The notes: generated from the sequence alone by a model not told the origin. 15,387 bases of DNA from an uncultured Alistipes sp. (GCA_900550925.1 URTU01000041.1:1-15387); one strand, 5' to 3'; shown: positions 1 through 7,645, counted from the stretch's first letter. Translations and numbers: made by a program.

Positions 1-1413
1 ATTATTAAGTATTGTATTTGGGGCATTGTGAGTGTCTGATCCGGATTCTGACGTCCGGGGTGTTGCAGGGCGTTGTGGGGCGGATTGCTGTTGCCGATCA
101 TGTTGCGCCGGTGCGGGTGTTGAGGCTCCGGCACCCGATATGGGCGTGGTTGCCGTTGCCGGTCTGTGCGGCTGCGGCGGGATGTTTTGTGCAGGTTGCT
201 GTGTTGGCCCTGTTTGGACTGTGCGGTTCGCTGCGGTTTGCTGCGCCGGTCCAGTTTGGGCGGAGCGATTGGCTGCAGGCTGTTGCAGCGGCGGCAATTC
301 GAAGTTTAGCGGCTCATTTTTTTTTTGACTCAGCCTGCACAGTTTCATCAGACCGAGTTCGACCGTCAGCCGCTTGTTTGTGGCCAGCCGCAGATCGTTG
401 TCGAGTTGCGCAAGAAGCGCTATCGCCGCAAACAGGAAATCGTTGTCGCACCGGGCGGCCTGTTGTTTGTATCGTTCGGTCAGTGAACCGGTTATTTCGA
501 GCAGCGGGATAGTCTGTTCGCTGCGGCACATCATCAGGTCGCGCATGTGCGAGGCGAGTCCAGCCAGGAATGTCTTTTCGGAGAATCCGGCCGAAATTAT
601 GTTGTCGAGATGCACGAGAGCAGCCACATAGTCACCCGCGAGGATCGTGTCGACACTCTTGAAGTAGGCATCGTAGTCGAGGACGTTCAGCGCGCGGGCG
701 GTCTCCTTGAAGGTGAGGTTGGTGCCGCAGAACGAGACGACCTTGTCGAAGATCGACAGGGCGTCGCGCATTCCGCCGTAGGCCTTCTGAGCGATGAGGT
801 TCATCGACTCGTCGTCGTAGGTTACGCCCTCCTGCCCGGCAACATATTGCAGGTAGCGGACGCTGTCCTCGACGCGTATGCGGTTGAACTCGAATATCTG
901 GCACCGCGACAGGATCGTCGGTATTATCTTGTGCTTTTCGGTAGTGGCGAGGATAAAGACCACATGTGCGGGTGGTTCCTCGAGGGTCTTGAGGAAGGCG
1001 TTGAAGGCCTGCACCGAGAGCATGTGGACCTCGTCGATGATATATACGCTGTACCGGCCGACCTGAGGCGGGATGCGGATCTGGTCGGTGAGGGATCGGA
1101 TGTCGTCTACCGAGTTGTTTGAGGCGGCATCGAGTTCGTGGATATTGAAACTGCGGCCCTCGTTGAAGCTGCGGCACGATTCGCACTGGTTGCAGGCCTC
1201 GCCGTTGACAGGTGCGAGGCAGTTGATGGCCTTTGCGAAGATGCGGGCGCAGGTGGTTTTTCCGACGCCTCGCGGGCCGCAGAAGAGGTATGCATGGGCG
1301 AGGTGGTCGCGGATTATGGCGTTTTTCAGCGTGGAGGTAATATGGGCCTGTCCCACAACCGCATCGAAGGTTGTAGGACGGTATTTCCGGGCTGAAACGA
1401 TAAAATTCTCCAT
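1..1413 (-). CDS. dnaX: DNA polymerase III subunit gamma/tau (3' end outside window)
   Basis: This is the clamp-loader ATPase that opens and loads the sliding clamp; the tau form also ties the loader to the polymerase and helicase. The reading frame opens with MENFIVSARKYRP and has no stop down to base 1, giving 471 codons with the C-terminus missing. Visible: Walker A GPRGVGKT at residues 46-53, a zinc-binding cysteine set (C65, C74, C77, C80), Walker B/DEVH at 127-130, and the sensor-1 SRC motif at 169-171. The AAA+ and collar-like helical region runs to about residue 362. From about 367 the protein becomes a low-complexity Pro/Gln/Ala/Thr linker typical of tau. Codons 363-366 contain an A10 run (see separate entry) likely to generate a short gamma product. 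It is divergent from clpB. The start was chosen because the N-terminus matches the family and a consensus promoter lies immediately upstream. The family call is very secure. Confidence 0.97.
   Translation of the reverse strand, partial: MENFIVSARKYRPTTFDAVVGQAHITSTLKNAIIRDHLAHAYLFCGPRGVGKTTCARIFAKAINCLAPVNGEACNQCESCRSFNEGRSFNIHELDAASNNSVDDIRSLTDQIRIPPQVGRYSVYIIDEVHMLSVQAFNAFLKTLEEPPAHVVFILATTEKHKIIPTILSRCQIFEFNRIRVEDSVRYLQYVAGQEGVTYDDESMNLIAQKAYGGMRDALSIFDKVVSFCGTNLTFKETARALNVLDYDAYFKSVDTILAGDYVAALVHLDNIISAGFSEKTFLAGLASHMRDLMMCRSEQTIPLLEITGSLTERYKQQAARCDNDFLFAAIALLAQLDNDLRLATNKRLTVELGLMKLCRLSQKKNEPLNFELPPLQQPAANRSAQTGPAQQTAANRTVQTGPTQQPAQNIPPQPHRPATATTPISGAGASTPAPAQHDRQQQSAPQRPATPRTSESGSDTHNAPNTILNN
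306..326 (-). promoter_or_regulatory. Candidate slippage/frameshift site in dnaX (A10 plus two out-of-frame stops)
   Basis: On the coding strand, codons 363-366 read CAA AAA AAA AAT, an uninterrupted A10 (bases 317-326). Gaining one A, or a -1 ribosomal shift, gives Q-K-K-K then TGA (bases 314-316), a 366-aa product. Losing one A gives Q-K-K-M-S-R then TAA (306-308), a 368-aa product. The normal frame continues into the tau linker. Programmed frameshifting in E. coli dnaX and transcriptional slippage on a run of nine A in Thermus dnaX are established; the role here is inferred from layout. I see no strong Shine-Dalgarno-like stimulator upstream. A 6-bp hairpin (bases 272-289) lies 27 bases downstream, rather far for a ribosomal stimulator. 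Transcriptional slippage is therefore the likelier mechanism. Confidence 0.72.
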
Positions 1414-1421
1414 AACGTCTG

Positions 1422-1453
1422 CAAATATAATCAAAGCAGAGCGCAGAGACAAA
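1422..1453 (-). promoter_or_regulatory. Bacteroidetes-type promoter of dnaX
   Basis: Read on the minus strand, TTTG (1453-1450) is followed after 20 bases by TATATTTG (1429-1422), an exact match to the TAnnTTTG -7 element. Only eight bases separate the -7 element from the dnaX ATG. Transcription should therefore begin about five bases before, or at, the start codon, making the message nearly leaderless. Confidence 0.75.
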
Positions 1454-1816
1454 TGAAATGTCGAATTTTTCGAATCGGATTTCTCCGGAGGGCTTTGTGT
1501 CGGGAGTCGGTGCGGGCATGGAGATCGGGACAGGGATTGGTGTCGGCTGAGGAGGGGCGAAGTGGGTGCTGCGGCAGCCGGAATCGGGGTTTGGCAGCGG
1601 TAGGGAGGCTTTTTTTGCGTCGTAATGTCACGACATATTGACCGATGGAGGGGTGTGGCCGTCGGGTTTTGTCAGCCGACTGGGACAGAGTGTCAGCAGC
1701 GGCATGCCAAAATGGTCATTTGTGGTGACTGGCAGCGAATTTGTTGGTATAGGGGTGACGTTCGCAAAGAGCGTCGGTGATAAAACGTGTAAACAAGAAA
1801 AATCAAGATATAGACT
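1454..1816. other. Intergenic region between dnaX and clpB
   Basis: This gap lies between divergent genes. Apart from the dnaX promoter at its left end, I see no convincing gene. It contains G-rich plus-strand sequence (about 1500-1610), a T7 run near 1612-1618 without a strong preceding stem, and AT-rich sequence just before clpB. I could not find a consensus TAnnTTTG promoter for clpB. Sequences such as GACGTTCG near 1758-1765 are only loose matches with no properly spaced -33 element. If clpB is heat-induced, as is usual, its control element is not recognisable to me here. Confidence 0.5.
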
Positions 1817-4417
1817 ATGAACATTAACTCATTAACGATTAAAGCGCAGGAGTGTTTGCAGCAGGCGATCACTCTTGCAAGGCAAGGCGGTCAGCAGGCT
1901 GTCGAGCCGTTACACATTCTGTCGGCCCTGATCGGCGAGGATGATTCGCTGGGTGCGTTTCTGCTCGGTCGTGTTGGTGTGAATGTGAAACTGTTGCGCG
2001 AGCAGGTCGACCGTGCCGTGAAGGCCCTGCCGCGGGTTGAAGGCGGCAATGGCGAGCAGTATTTCTCGCAGGCGGCGTCGCTGGTTGTACAGCGGGCCGT
2101 GGATTTCACCTCTACCTTCGGTGACAAGTATGCTTCGGTTGAACATCTGTTGCTGGGGTTGATTGCCGAGAAGGGCGAGGCACAGCGGCTGCTGAAGGAG
2201 GCCGGCGCAACCGAAAAGGAACTGAAGGCGGCCATAACCGAATTCCGCAAGGGTGCGAAGGTCGATTCGCCGACGGCATCTCAGGAGTTCGATGCGCTGG
2301 GCAAATACGCCATCAACCTGAACGAGCAGGCTCGCAACGGCAAACTGGATCCCGTGATCGGTCGTGACGAGGAGATCCGCCGGGTGCTGCAGATCCTGTC
2401 GCGCCGTACGAAGAACAACCCTATCCTGGTCGGTGAGCCTGGTGTAGGTAAGACGGCCATTGCCGAAGGCATTGCACACCGTATCGTCGACGGCGACGTG
2501 CCCGAGAATCTGAAATCGAAGGTGCTCTATTCGCTGGATATGGGTGCATTGATCGCCGGTGCGAAATATAAAGGTGAGTTTGAGGAGCGGTTGAAGGCCG
2601 TTGTGCGTGAGGTTGTGTCGTCGGAGGGCGAGATACTGCTCTTCATCGATGAGATCCACACGCTGGTAGGCGCCGGCAAGAGCGACGGTGCGATGGATGC
2701 CGCCAATATTCTGAAACCGGCCCTGGCCCGTGGCGAGTTGCGTACGATCGGTGCCACGACTCTGGATGAATTCCAGAAGTACTTCGAGCAGGACAAGGCG
2801 CTCGAACGTCGTTTCCAGAAGGTGATGGTCGACGAGCCGTCGGTCGAGGATGCGATTTCGATCCTGCGAGGGTTGAAGGACCGCTACGAGAACCACCATC
2901 AGGTGCGTATCAAGGATGAGGCGATCATCTCGGCAGTTGAACTGTCGAACCGTTATATCACGTCGCGGTTCTTGCCCGACAAGGCGATCGACTTGATCGA
3001 TGAGGCTGCGGCGCGGTTGCGGCTGGAGATGAATTCGGTGCCTGAGGAGATCGATACGATGGACCGCAAGGTCCGTCAGCTGGAGATCGAGCGTGAAGCG
3101 ATCCGCCGTGAGAACGATGAGAAACGTATCGAGGAGTTGACCCACGAGATCGACGAACTGAATGCACAGCGCAGCGCGATGCGTGCAAAGTGGCAGAACG
3201 AGCGTGATCTGTTGCACAAGATACAGGATGAGAAGGCGCGGATCGAACGGTTGAAGGTCGAGGCGGCCGAAGCCGAGCGTAACGGTGATTACGGACGTGT
3301 AGCCGAGATCCGTTACGGCAAGATCCGTGAGGCCGAGGAGAAGATTTCGGCTCTGCAGGATGAGTTGAAACTTGCCGGAGCATCGGGATCGATGATTAAG
3401 GAGGAGGTCGACTCGCAGGATATTGCCGAGGTTGTTTCGCGGTGGACCGGCATACCGGTTACGCGAATGCTGGCCAGCGAGCGCGAGAAGCTGCTTCATA
3501 TGGAAGAGGAGTTGCACAAGCGTGTGGTAGGTCAGGACGAGGCCATCAAGGCTATTTCGGATGCCGTACGTAGGTCGCGTGCCGGTTTGAGCGACGGCCG
3601 CCGTCCTATCGGGTCGTTCATCTTCCTGGGCACGACGGGTGTCGGCAAGACAGAGTTGGCGAAGGCTCTGGCCGAGTTCCTGTTCAACGACGAGAACCTG
3701 ATGACGCGAATAGATATGAGCGAGTATCAGGAGCGGCATTCGGTTTCTCGACTGATCGGAGCGCCCCCGGGATACGTCGGTTACGACGAGGGTGGACAGT
3801 TGACCGAAGCGGTGCGTCGCAAACCCTATTCGGTGGTGCTGCTCGACGAGATCGAAAAGGCCCATCCCGATGTCTTCAACATCCTGTTGCAGGTTCTGGA
3901 CGACGGGCGTCTGACCGACAACAAGGGACGTACGGTGGATTTCCGCAACACGATCATCATCATGACTTCGAACATGGGATCCCAGTTGATACAGGAGAAC
4001 TTCTCGAAGGCATTCGATGGTACGAAGATCGATCCGGAGGTAGTTGAGCGTACGCGGAACGAGGTCATCGACCTGTTGAAGCAGACGATGAAACCCGAAT
4101 TCCTGAACCGTATCGACGAGATCGTGATATTCACGCCGTTGACGCGCAAGGAGGTTGAGCGGATCGTCGACCTGCAGTTGGGCATTATCGTCAAGATGCT
4201 TGAGCACAACGGTATTCGTCTTGAGACGACGCCTGCGGCCCGCAGTTGGATTGCCGATGCCGGTTATGACCCGATGTTCGGAGCGCGTCCTGTCAAGAGG
4301 ACCATACAGCGCTACATTGTCAACGATCTGTCGAAACGGATCCTGGCGGGCGATATCGATCGCGAGAAGCCTATCCGAATCGATGTTGAGAATGGCGAAC
4401 TGAAGTTCGAAAACTGA
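1817..4417 (+). CDS. clpB: ATP-dependent disaggregase ClpB
   Basis: ClpB is a cytoplasmic hexameric AAA+ chaperone that works with DnaK to pull polypeptides out of aggregates after heat stress. The 866-aa length is normal for the family. The Clp N-terminal repeat domain occupies about residues 1-145. The first ATPase has Walker A GEPGVGKT at 206-213 and Walker B LLFIDE at 274-279. A charged coiled-coil M domain spans about 405-525, which marks ClpB rather than ClpA or ClpC. The second ATPase has GTTGVGKT at 605-612 and VVLLDE at 673-678. A ClpX-like C-terminal domain follows. The ATG at 1817 gives the usual N-terminus (MNINSLTIKAQECLQQA). The gene is monocistronic, with a terminator shortly after the stop. 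No key motif is missing. Confidence 0.98.
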   Translation: MNINSLTIKAQECLQQAITLARQGGQQAVEPLHILSALIGEDDSLGAFLLGRVGVNVKLLREQVDRAVKALPRVEGGNGEQYFSQAASLVVQRAVDFTSTFGDKYASVEHLLLGLIAEKGEAQRLLKEAGATEKELKAAITEFRKGAKVDSPTASQEFDALGKYAINLNEQARNGKLDPVIGRDEEIRRVLQILSRRTKNNPILVGEPGVGKTAIAEGIAHRIVDGDVPENLKSKVLYSLDMGALIAGAKYKGEFEERLKAVVREVVSSEGEILLFIDEIHTLVGAGKSDGAMDAANILKPALARGELRTIGATTLDEFQKYFEQDKALERRFQKVMVDEPSVEDAISILRGLKDRYENHHQVRIKDEAIISAVELSNRYITSRFLPDKAIDLIDEAAARLRLEMNSVPEEIDTMDRKVRQLEIEREAIRRENDEKRIEELTHEIDELNAQRSAMRAKWQNERDLLHKIQDEKARIERLKVEAAEAERNGDYGRVAEIRYGKIREAEEKISALQDELKLAGASGSMIKEEVDSQDIAEVVSRWTGIPVTRMLASEREKLLHMEEELHKRVVGQDEAIKAISDAVRRSRAGLSDGRRPIGSFIFLGTTGVGKTELAKALAEFLFNDENLMTRIDMSEYQERHSVSRLIGAPPGYVGYDEGGQLTEAVRRKPYSVVLLDEIEKAHPDVFNILLQVLDDGRLTDNKGRTVDFRNTIIIMTSNMGSQLIQENFSKAFDGTKIDPEVVERTRNEVIDLLKQTMKPEFLNRIDEIVIFTPLTRKEVERIVDLQLGIIVKMLEHNGIRLETTPAARSWIADAGYDPMFGARPVKRTIQRYIVNDLSKRILAGDIDREKPIRIDVENGELKFEN

Positions 4418-4460
4418 TGGCGGCGAGAGCGTCGAGGCTCCGTAACCTTGTAAAGTGAAA

Positions 4461-4508
4461 AGCGACGGAAAGAGAGAATCAAGAAACTCTCTTCCCGCCG
4501 CTTTTTTT
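4461..4508 (+). terminator. Rho-independent terminator of clpB
   Basis: A 16-base arm (4461-4476) and its partner (4487-4502) form a stem with two A-C mismatches around a 10-base A-rich loop, followed by a T7 run (4502-4508). It lies 44 bases after the clpB stop. On the opposite strand the two mismatches become G-U pairs, but no minus-strand gene ends here. Confidence 0.85.
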
Positions 4509-4784
4509 GTGCCTGCAGGAGATTGCACGGTACGGGTCTGCCGGATGATCTGTTCCGGCCGGATGATGATCTGCCGAGGGGCTGCGATTGTCGCGTATAA
4601 CTCTGAAAAGCTTGGTGTTTGCAGGTGTAGCAGTGCGGATGTCGGTTGTTGAAAAACAGCCGTTTGGCATCAGGGCCGGTTCACAGGGCGGAGAGGCATC
4701 GGGCAATATGGGCAATGAGGTTCGAATCGTCTGCCCGCCGGAGAAAAAAAGACTCTTCCGCAACATTATTATTCAATAAATCGT
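4509..4784. other. Intergenic region after clpB, no recognisable gene
   Basis: Between the clpB terminator and the next promoter I see no supported gene. Short open frames on both strands have no family resemblance, ribosome site or coding-like composition. There is a small direct repeat built on CCGGATGAT (about 4542-4577) and a tRNA T-loop-like string at 4719-4728 that fails to fold as a tRNA. Confidence 0.5.
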
Positions 4785-4792
4785 TATCTTCG
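4785..4792 (+). promoter_or_regulatory. Probable -7 element for the thioredoxin-like/meaB operon
   Basis: TATCTTCG differs from the Bacteroidetes -7 consensus TAnnTTTG at one base, sits in an AT-rich stretch and lies 31 bases before the next ATG. No good -33 TTTG is visible at the proper spacing, so this is a moderate call. Confidence 0.5.
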
Positions 4793-4823
4793 CAGCAGAC
4801 ATACCGACGGAGTTTTAAGAATT

Positions 4824-5294
4824 ATGAAACGATTGATATTGATATTGGCAGTTTTGAGTGCGGTCGGCCTCGGCGCCGCAAAGGCACAGAGTCTGATTAT
4901 CGGTGAACGCATCCCGGATCTGAAAATCACGGAGTGGCTCGGTGAACGTCCCGATGCTTCGGTCAAGGTGCCTTCGCTGATCGTCTTCTACCGTTCGGAC
5001 AGTGCTCCGTGCGTGGAGGCGCTGCCGAATCTCGACAAGATCCGGAACGGAATCGAAGAGTTGAGAATCATCATCGTGGCCATGGAACCCAAGGAGCGCA
5101 TCGCACCCTCGCTGGCCAGCTATCTTGGCAACCGGCTGCATGTGGGGATCGATGTTTCGGGCCGTGCCTTTTCGGTGTGCGGGATACGTTATGTACCGTT
5201 CAGCGTTCTGGTCGACAGCCGTGGACGTGCCTTGTGGATCGGCAATCCGGCCATCGTCACCAAGGAAGAGTTAATCAAAAACATAGAACAGTAA
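4824..5294 (+). CDS. Exported thioredoxin-fold protein with a single-cysteine SxxC active-site motif
   Basis: The 156-aa protein has a signal peptide (residues 1-21, ending AKAQ), so it is probably periplasmic or envelope-associated. The rest resembles the TlpA/AhpC-TSA-like thioredoxin fold: a beta-strand SLIVFYRSDS, a helix beginning APCVEALPNL, and a cis-proline segment VPFSVLVDSRG around P125. The usual CxxC is S60-A-P-C63, so the nucleophilic cysteine is replaced by serine. The only other cysteine is C119, just before the cis-proline strand. It therefore probably cannot act as a classical dithiol oxidoreductase. It may form a C63-C119 disulfide or act as a monothiol, or be a non-catalytic binding module. 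The stop codon overlaps the meaB start (TAATG), indicating co-transcription and translational coupling. Exact function is unknown. Confidence 0.8.
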   Translation: MKRLILILAVLSAVGLGAAKAQSLIIGERIPDLKITEWLGERPDASVKVPSLIVFYRSDSAPCVEALPNLDKIRNGIEELRIIIVAMEPKERIAPSLASYLGNRLHVGIDVSGRAFSVCGIRYVPFSVLVDSRGRALWIGNPAIVTKEELIKNIEQ

Positions 5295-6415
5295 TGGCTT
5301 TTACCAAGATAGAACATTATGAGAAGGAGCATCGTGACGAGCATCACGACAGTGCTCTCAATGTAAGCGAAGGGGTCTCCGAACAACCCATCACGAGCCC
5401 CTATTTCGTGCGGAAGCACAAACCGAAACTGACGGTTGAGGATTATGTGGCGGGCATACGCCGTGGCGACATTACGATTCTGTCGCAGGCGATCACCATG
5501 ATCGAGAGCAACAATCCGGACCATTATGCCATGGCGCAGCAGATCATCGAACGGTGTCTGCCCGACAGCGGCAAGTCGGTCCGCATCGGCATTACGGGTG
5601 TTCCGGGGGCCGGCAAGTCAACCTTCATCGAGGCGATCGGCGGCATGGTGACATCGCTGGGGCACAAACTGGCGGTGCTGGCCATTGACCCGAGTTCGGA
5701 GCGCAGCGGCGGTTCGATTCTGGGCGACAAGACCCGCATGGAGAGCATCTCCTCGAACCCGAAGGTGTTCATACGGCCTTCGCCGTCGGCGGGGTCGCTG
5801 GGCGGCGTGGCCCGCAAGACCCGTGAAACGGTGGTGTTGTGCGAGGCGGCCGGATACGATGTAATCTTCATCGAGACGGTCGGGGTGGGGCAGTCCGAGA
5901 CGGCCGTACACTCGATGGTCGACATGTTCATGCTGTTGCAGATCTCGGGTGCCGGCGACGAGTTGCAGGGCATCAAGCGCGGCATCATGGAGATGGCCGA
6001 CATGATGGTCATTACGAAGGCCGACGGTGAGAATGTCCTGAAGGCCAAGCTGGCCCGCCGGCAGTTCCAGAATGCGCTGATGTTATTCCCGCTGGCCGAG
6101 TCGCAGTGGCGGCCGCAGGTATTTACCTGTTCGTCGGTCGACCACACGGGGCTGGAGGAGGTTTGGAAGGGGGTCGAGGAGTTCCTGGCCTTCATCCAGA
6201 CGAACGGGTACTTCGAGCACAACCGCAACCGGCAGAACAAATACTGGATGTACGAAACCATCAACGATGCCCTGCGCAGTTCGTTCTACCTGAACGAGCG
6301 GATCGAGAAGTTGATTCCCGAATACGAGCGGAAGGTTCTCGATGCGCGGATCAGTTCGTTTGTTGCCGCCAAGGAGCTGCTCGACATCTATTTTGGAGAG
6401 AAGCACGACGACTGA
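5294..6415 (+). CDS. meaB: Methylmalonyl-CoA mutase-associated GTPase MeaB
   Basis: MeaB is a cytoplasmic G3E-family GTPase that chaperones adenosylcobalamin loading and protects methylmalonyl-CoA mutase from inactivation; it is also related to ArgK/YgfD. The 373-aa protein shows the P-loop GVPGAGKS (102-109), the IDPSS segment (131-135), the family signature GGSILGDKTRM (139-149), FIRPSPSAGSLGG (159-171), the switch region ETVGVGQSE (194-202) and the base-recognition motif TKAD (241-244, where NKxD is usual). A charged 45-residue N-terminal extension rich in His and Glu precedes the core. I chose the ATG at 5294, which overlaps the preceding stop, over an earlier in-frame ATG inside the upstream gene. 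No mutase subunit gene is adjacent in this window, so its partner must be encoded elsewhere. Confidence 0.93.
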   Translation: MAFTKIEHYEKEHRDEHHDSALNVSEGVSEQPITSPYFVRKHKPKLTVEDYVAGIRRGDITILSQAITMIESNNPDHYAMAQQIIERCLPDSGKSVRIGITGVPGAGKSTFIEAIGGMVTSLGHKLAVLAIDPSSERSGGSILGDKTRMESISSNPKVFIRPSPSAGSLGGVARKTRETVVLCEAAGYDVIFIETVGVGQSETAVHSMVDMFMLLQISGAGDELQGIKRGIMEMADMMVITKADGENVLKAKLARRQFQNALMLFPLAESQWRPQVFTCSSVDHTGLEEVWKGVEEFLAFIQTNGYFEHNRNRQNKYWMYETINDALRSSFYLNERIEKLIPEYERKVLDARISSFVAAKELLDIYFGEKHDD

Positions 6416-6565
6416 TCGTTGTGTCCGACCCGTTTTGCCCGCCCGTTGAGCCACAGTGGGGGAGGGTGAATTTTTGTGTGGCATGATGCCTTTGGCCGGT
6501 GTATTGCGTGCCGTTGTCAGAGGCAGAGGGGAGGAGAGCCAGGAGAGAACTGTTTTGAAAGATTT

Positions 6566-7462
6566 ATGAAACGAGTTTCGAGTTATATTGCCGCATTCCG
6601 ATTGCGGACGCTGCTGTTGTCAATGACGGGCGTATTGTTGGGGATGCTGCTGGCAGTGGGTGACGGGGCATTCCGTATCCTGCCGTTCATTTTGGCTTTG
6701 ACCACCACGCTCTGCCTCCAGATCCTTTCGAACATCTCGAACGAGCTGGGCGATACGCTCCACGGAACGGATACCGAGGAGAGGCAGGGGGCTATTTACC
6801 CGTTGCAGAACGGTGAACTGACCATCGGCGATTACCGTCGGATGATCGTCTGGTTCGTGATCCTGTCCATTGTGAGCGGGACGGCTCTGGTTGCCACGTC
6901 GTTCGATATTCTCTTCTCGCGCGAGGGGATTTTCATGCTTGTGCTGGGAGGGTGCGCGATTCTGGCGGCTATGGGATATACGCTCGGGCGGCGTCCGTAT
7001 GGCTATCGCGGTTGGGGTGACCTGTTCGTATTCATATTTTTCGGTCTGGTGAGCACCTCGGGAAGCAATTTCCTGATGACGGGCCAGATGGACTGGAACG
7101 TGCTGCTGCCGGCCTCGGCATGCGGATTCCTGACAGTCGGGGTGCTCAATGTCAACAATATCCGTGACATGGAGACCGACCGCATAAACCGCATTACAAT
7201 CCCGATCATAATCGGCGAACGGCGGGCCAAGATCTATCAGATAATCTGCGAGACGCTTCCGTTCGTATTGCTGACGGTCTATTGCATGCTTGAAGACTCC
7301 GCCTGGCCGGCCTACCTGTTCTGGCTGTTGCTGCCGGTTGTCGTACTGCATCTGCGGGCCGTGTGGCGGGAGTCGGGACGGGCACTCGATGCCCGATTGC
7401 CGCAACTGGTACTTCTTACAGCCGTGATATGTCTCAGTTTTGCGGGGCTGCAACTGCTTTGA
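6566..7462 (+). CDS. menA: 1,4-dihydroxy-2-naphthoate polyprenyltransferase MenA
   Basis: MenA is an integral membrane UbiA-family prenyltransferase that attaches the polyprenyl chain to 1,4-dihydroxy-2-naphthoate, giving demethylmenaquinone. The 298-aa protein is hydrophobic throughout, with about eight to nine membrane spans. The first Asp-rich motif is N59-E-L-G-D63 followed by HGTD (66-69), where the second position is Glu instead of the usual Asp. The second motif is NNIRDMETDR (197-206), characteristic of MenA. I chose the ATG at 6566 because it places a short basic N-terminus directly before the first membrane span; the in-frame ATG at 6476 would add a Cys- and Arg-rich stretch foreign to the family. 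A purine-rich leader (about 6519-6549) precedes it. No terminator separates it clearly from meaB, so read-through is possible. Confidence 0.93.
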   Translation: MKRVSSYIAAFRLRTLLLSMTGVLLGMLLAVGDGAFRILPFILALTTTLCLQILSNISNELGDTLHGTDTEERQGAIYPLQNGELTIGDYRRMIVWFVILSIVSGTALVATSFDILFSREGIFMLVLGGCAILAAMGYTLGRRPYGYRGWGDLFVFIFFGLVSTSGSNFLMTGQMDWNVLLPASACGFLTVGVLNVNNIRDMETDRINRITIPIIIGERRAKIYQIICETLPFVLLTVYCMLEDSAWPAYLFWLLLPVVVLHLRAVWRESGRALDARLPQLVLLTAVICLSFAGLQLL

Positions 7463-7483
7463 CAAGGGGGCACACTGAAATAC

Positions 7484-7520
7484 ATCGAGGGGCGGACAGT
7501 AATCATGTCCGCCCCTCGAT
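7484..7520. terminator. Bidirectional terminator hairpin between menA and the hydrolase gene
   Basis: A perfect 15-bp inverted repeat (7484-7498 and 7506-7520) with a 7-base loop lies 21 bases after the menA stop, followed on the plus strand by T-rich sequence (TATTGTATTG). Its position between convergent genes suggests it stops transcription from both sides, though neither side has a long uninterrupted T run. Confidence 0.75.
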
Positions 7521-7645
7521 TATTGTATTGTCACCAGTATTGTCTGGCCTGTTATGTCGGGCTCTTTATCTGGACGTCTCGTGTCGGGCCATTTGTCTGA
7601 GGAACCTTGTCTCGGGCCTTTTTTTGCCTCTTCCTGCAGGGGCAT

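Noticed and set aside
632..1519. A 295-codon minus-strand frame overlapping dnaX
   Set aside because: It is out of frame with the clear DnaX motifs, is Arg/Pro-rich, and would begin upstream of the dnaX promoter.
1910..4528. An 872-codon open frame on the minus strand covering nearly all of clpB
   Set aside because: clpB on the plus strand is certain. The antisense translation is rich in Arg, Leu and Gln with no recognisable domain and is explained by codon bias of the sense gene.
4719..4728. GGTTCGAATC, resembling a tRNA T-loop
   Set aside because: The flanking bases do not form the 5-bp T stem and no acceptor, D or anticodon arms are visible on either strand.
5009..5293. N-terminal extension of meaB from an earlier in-frame ATG
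   Set aside because: It would lie inside the thioredoxin-like gene and its translation has no resemblance to MeaB; the TAATG junction at 5292-5296 is the natural start.
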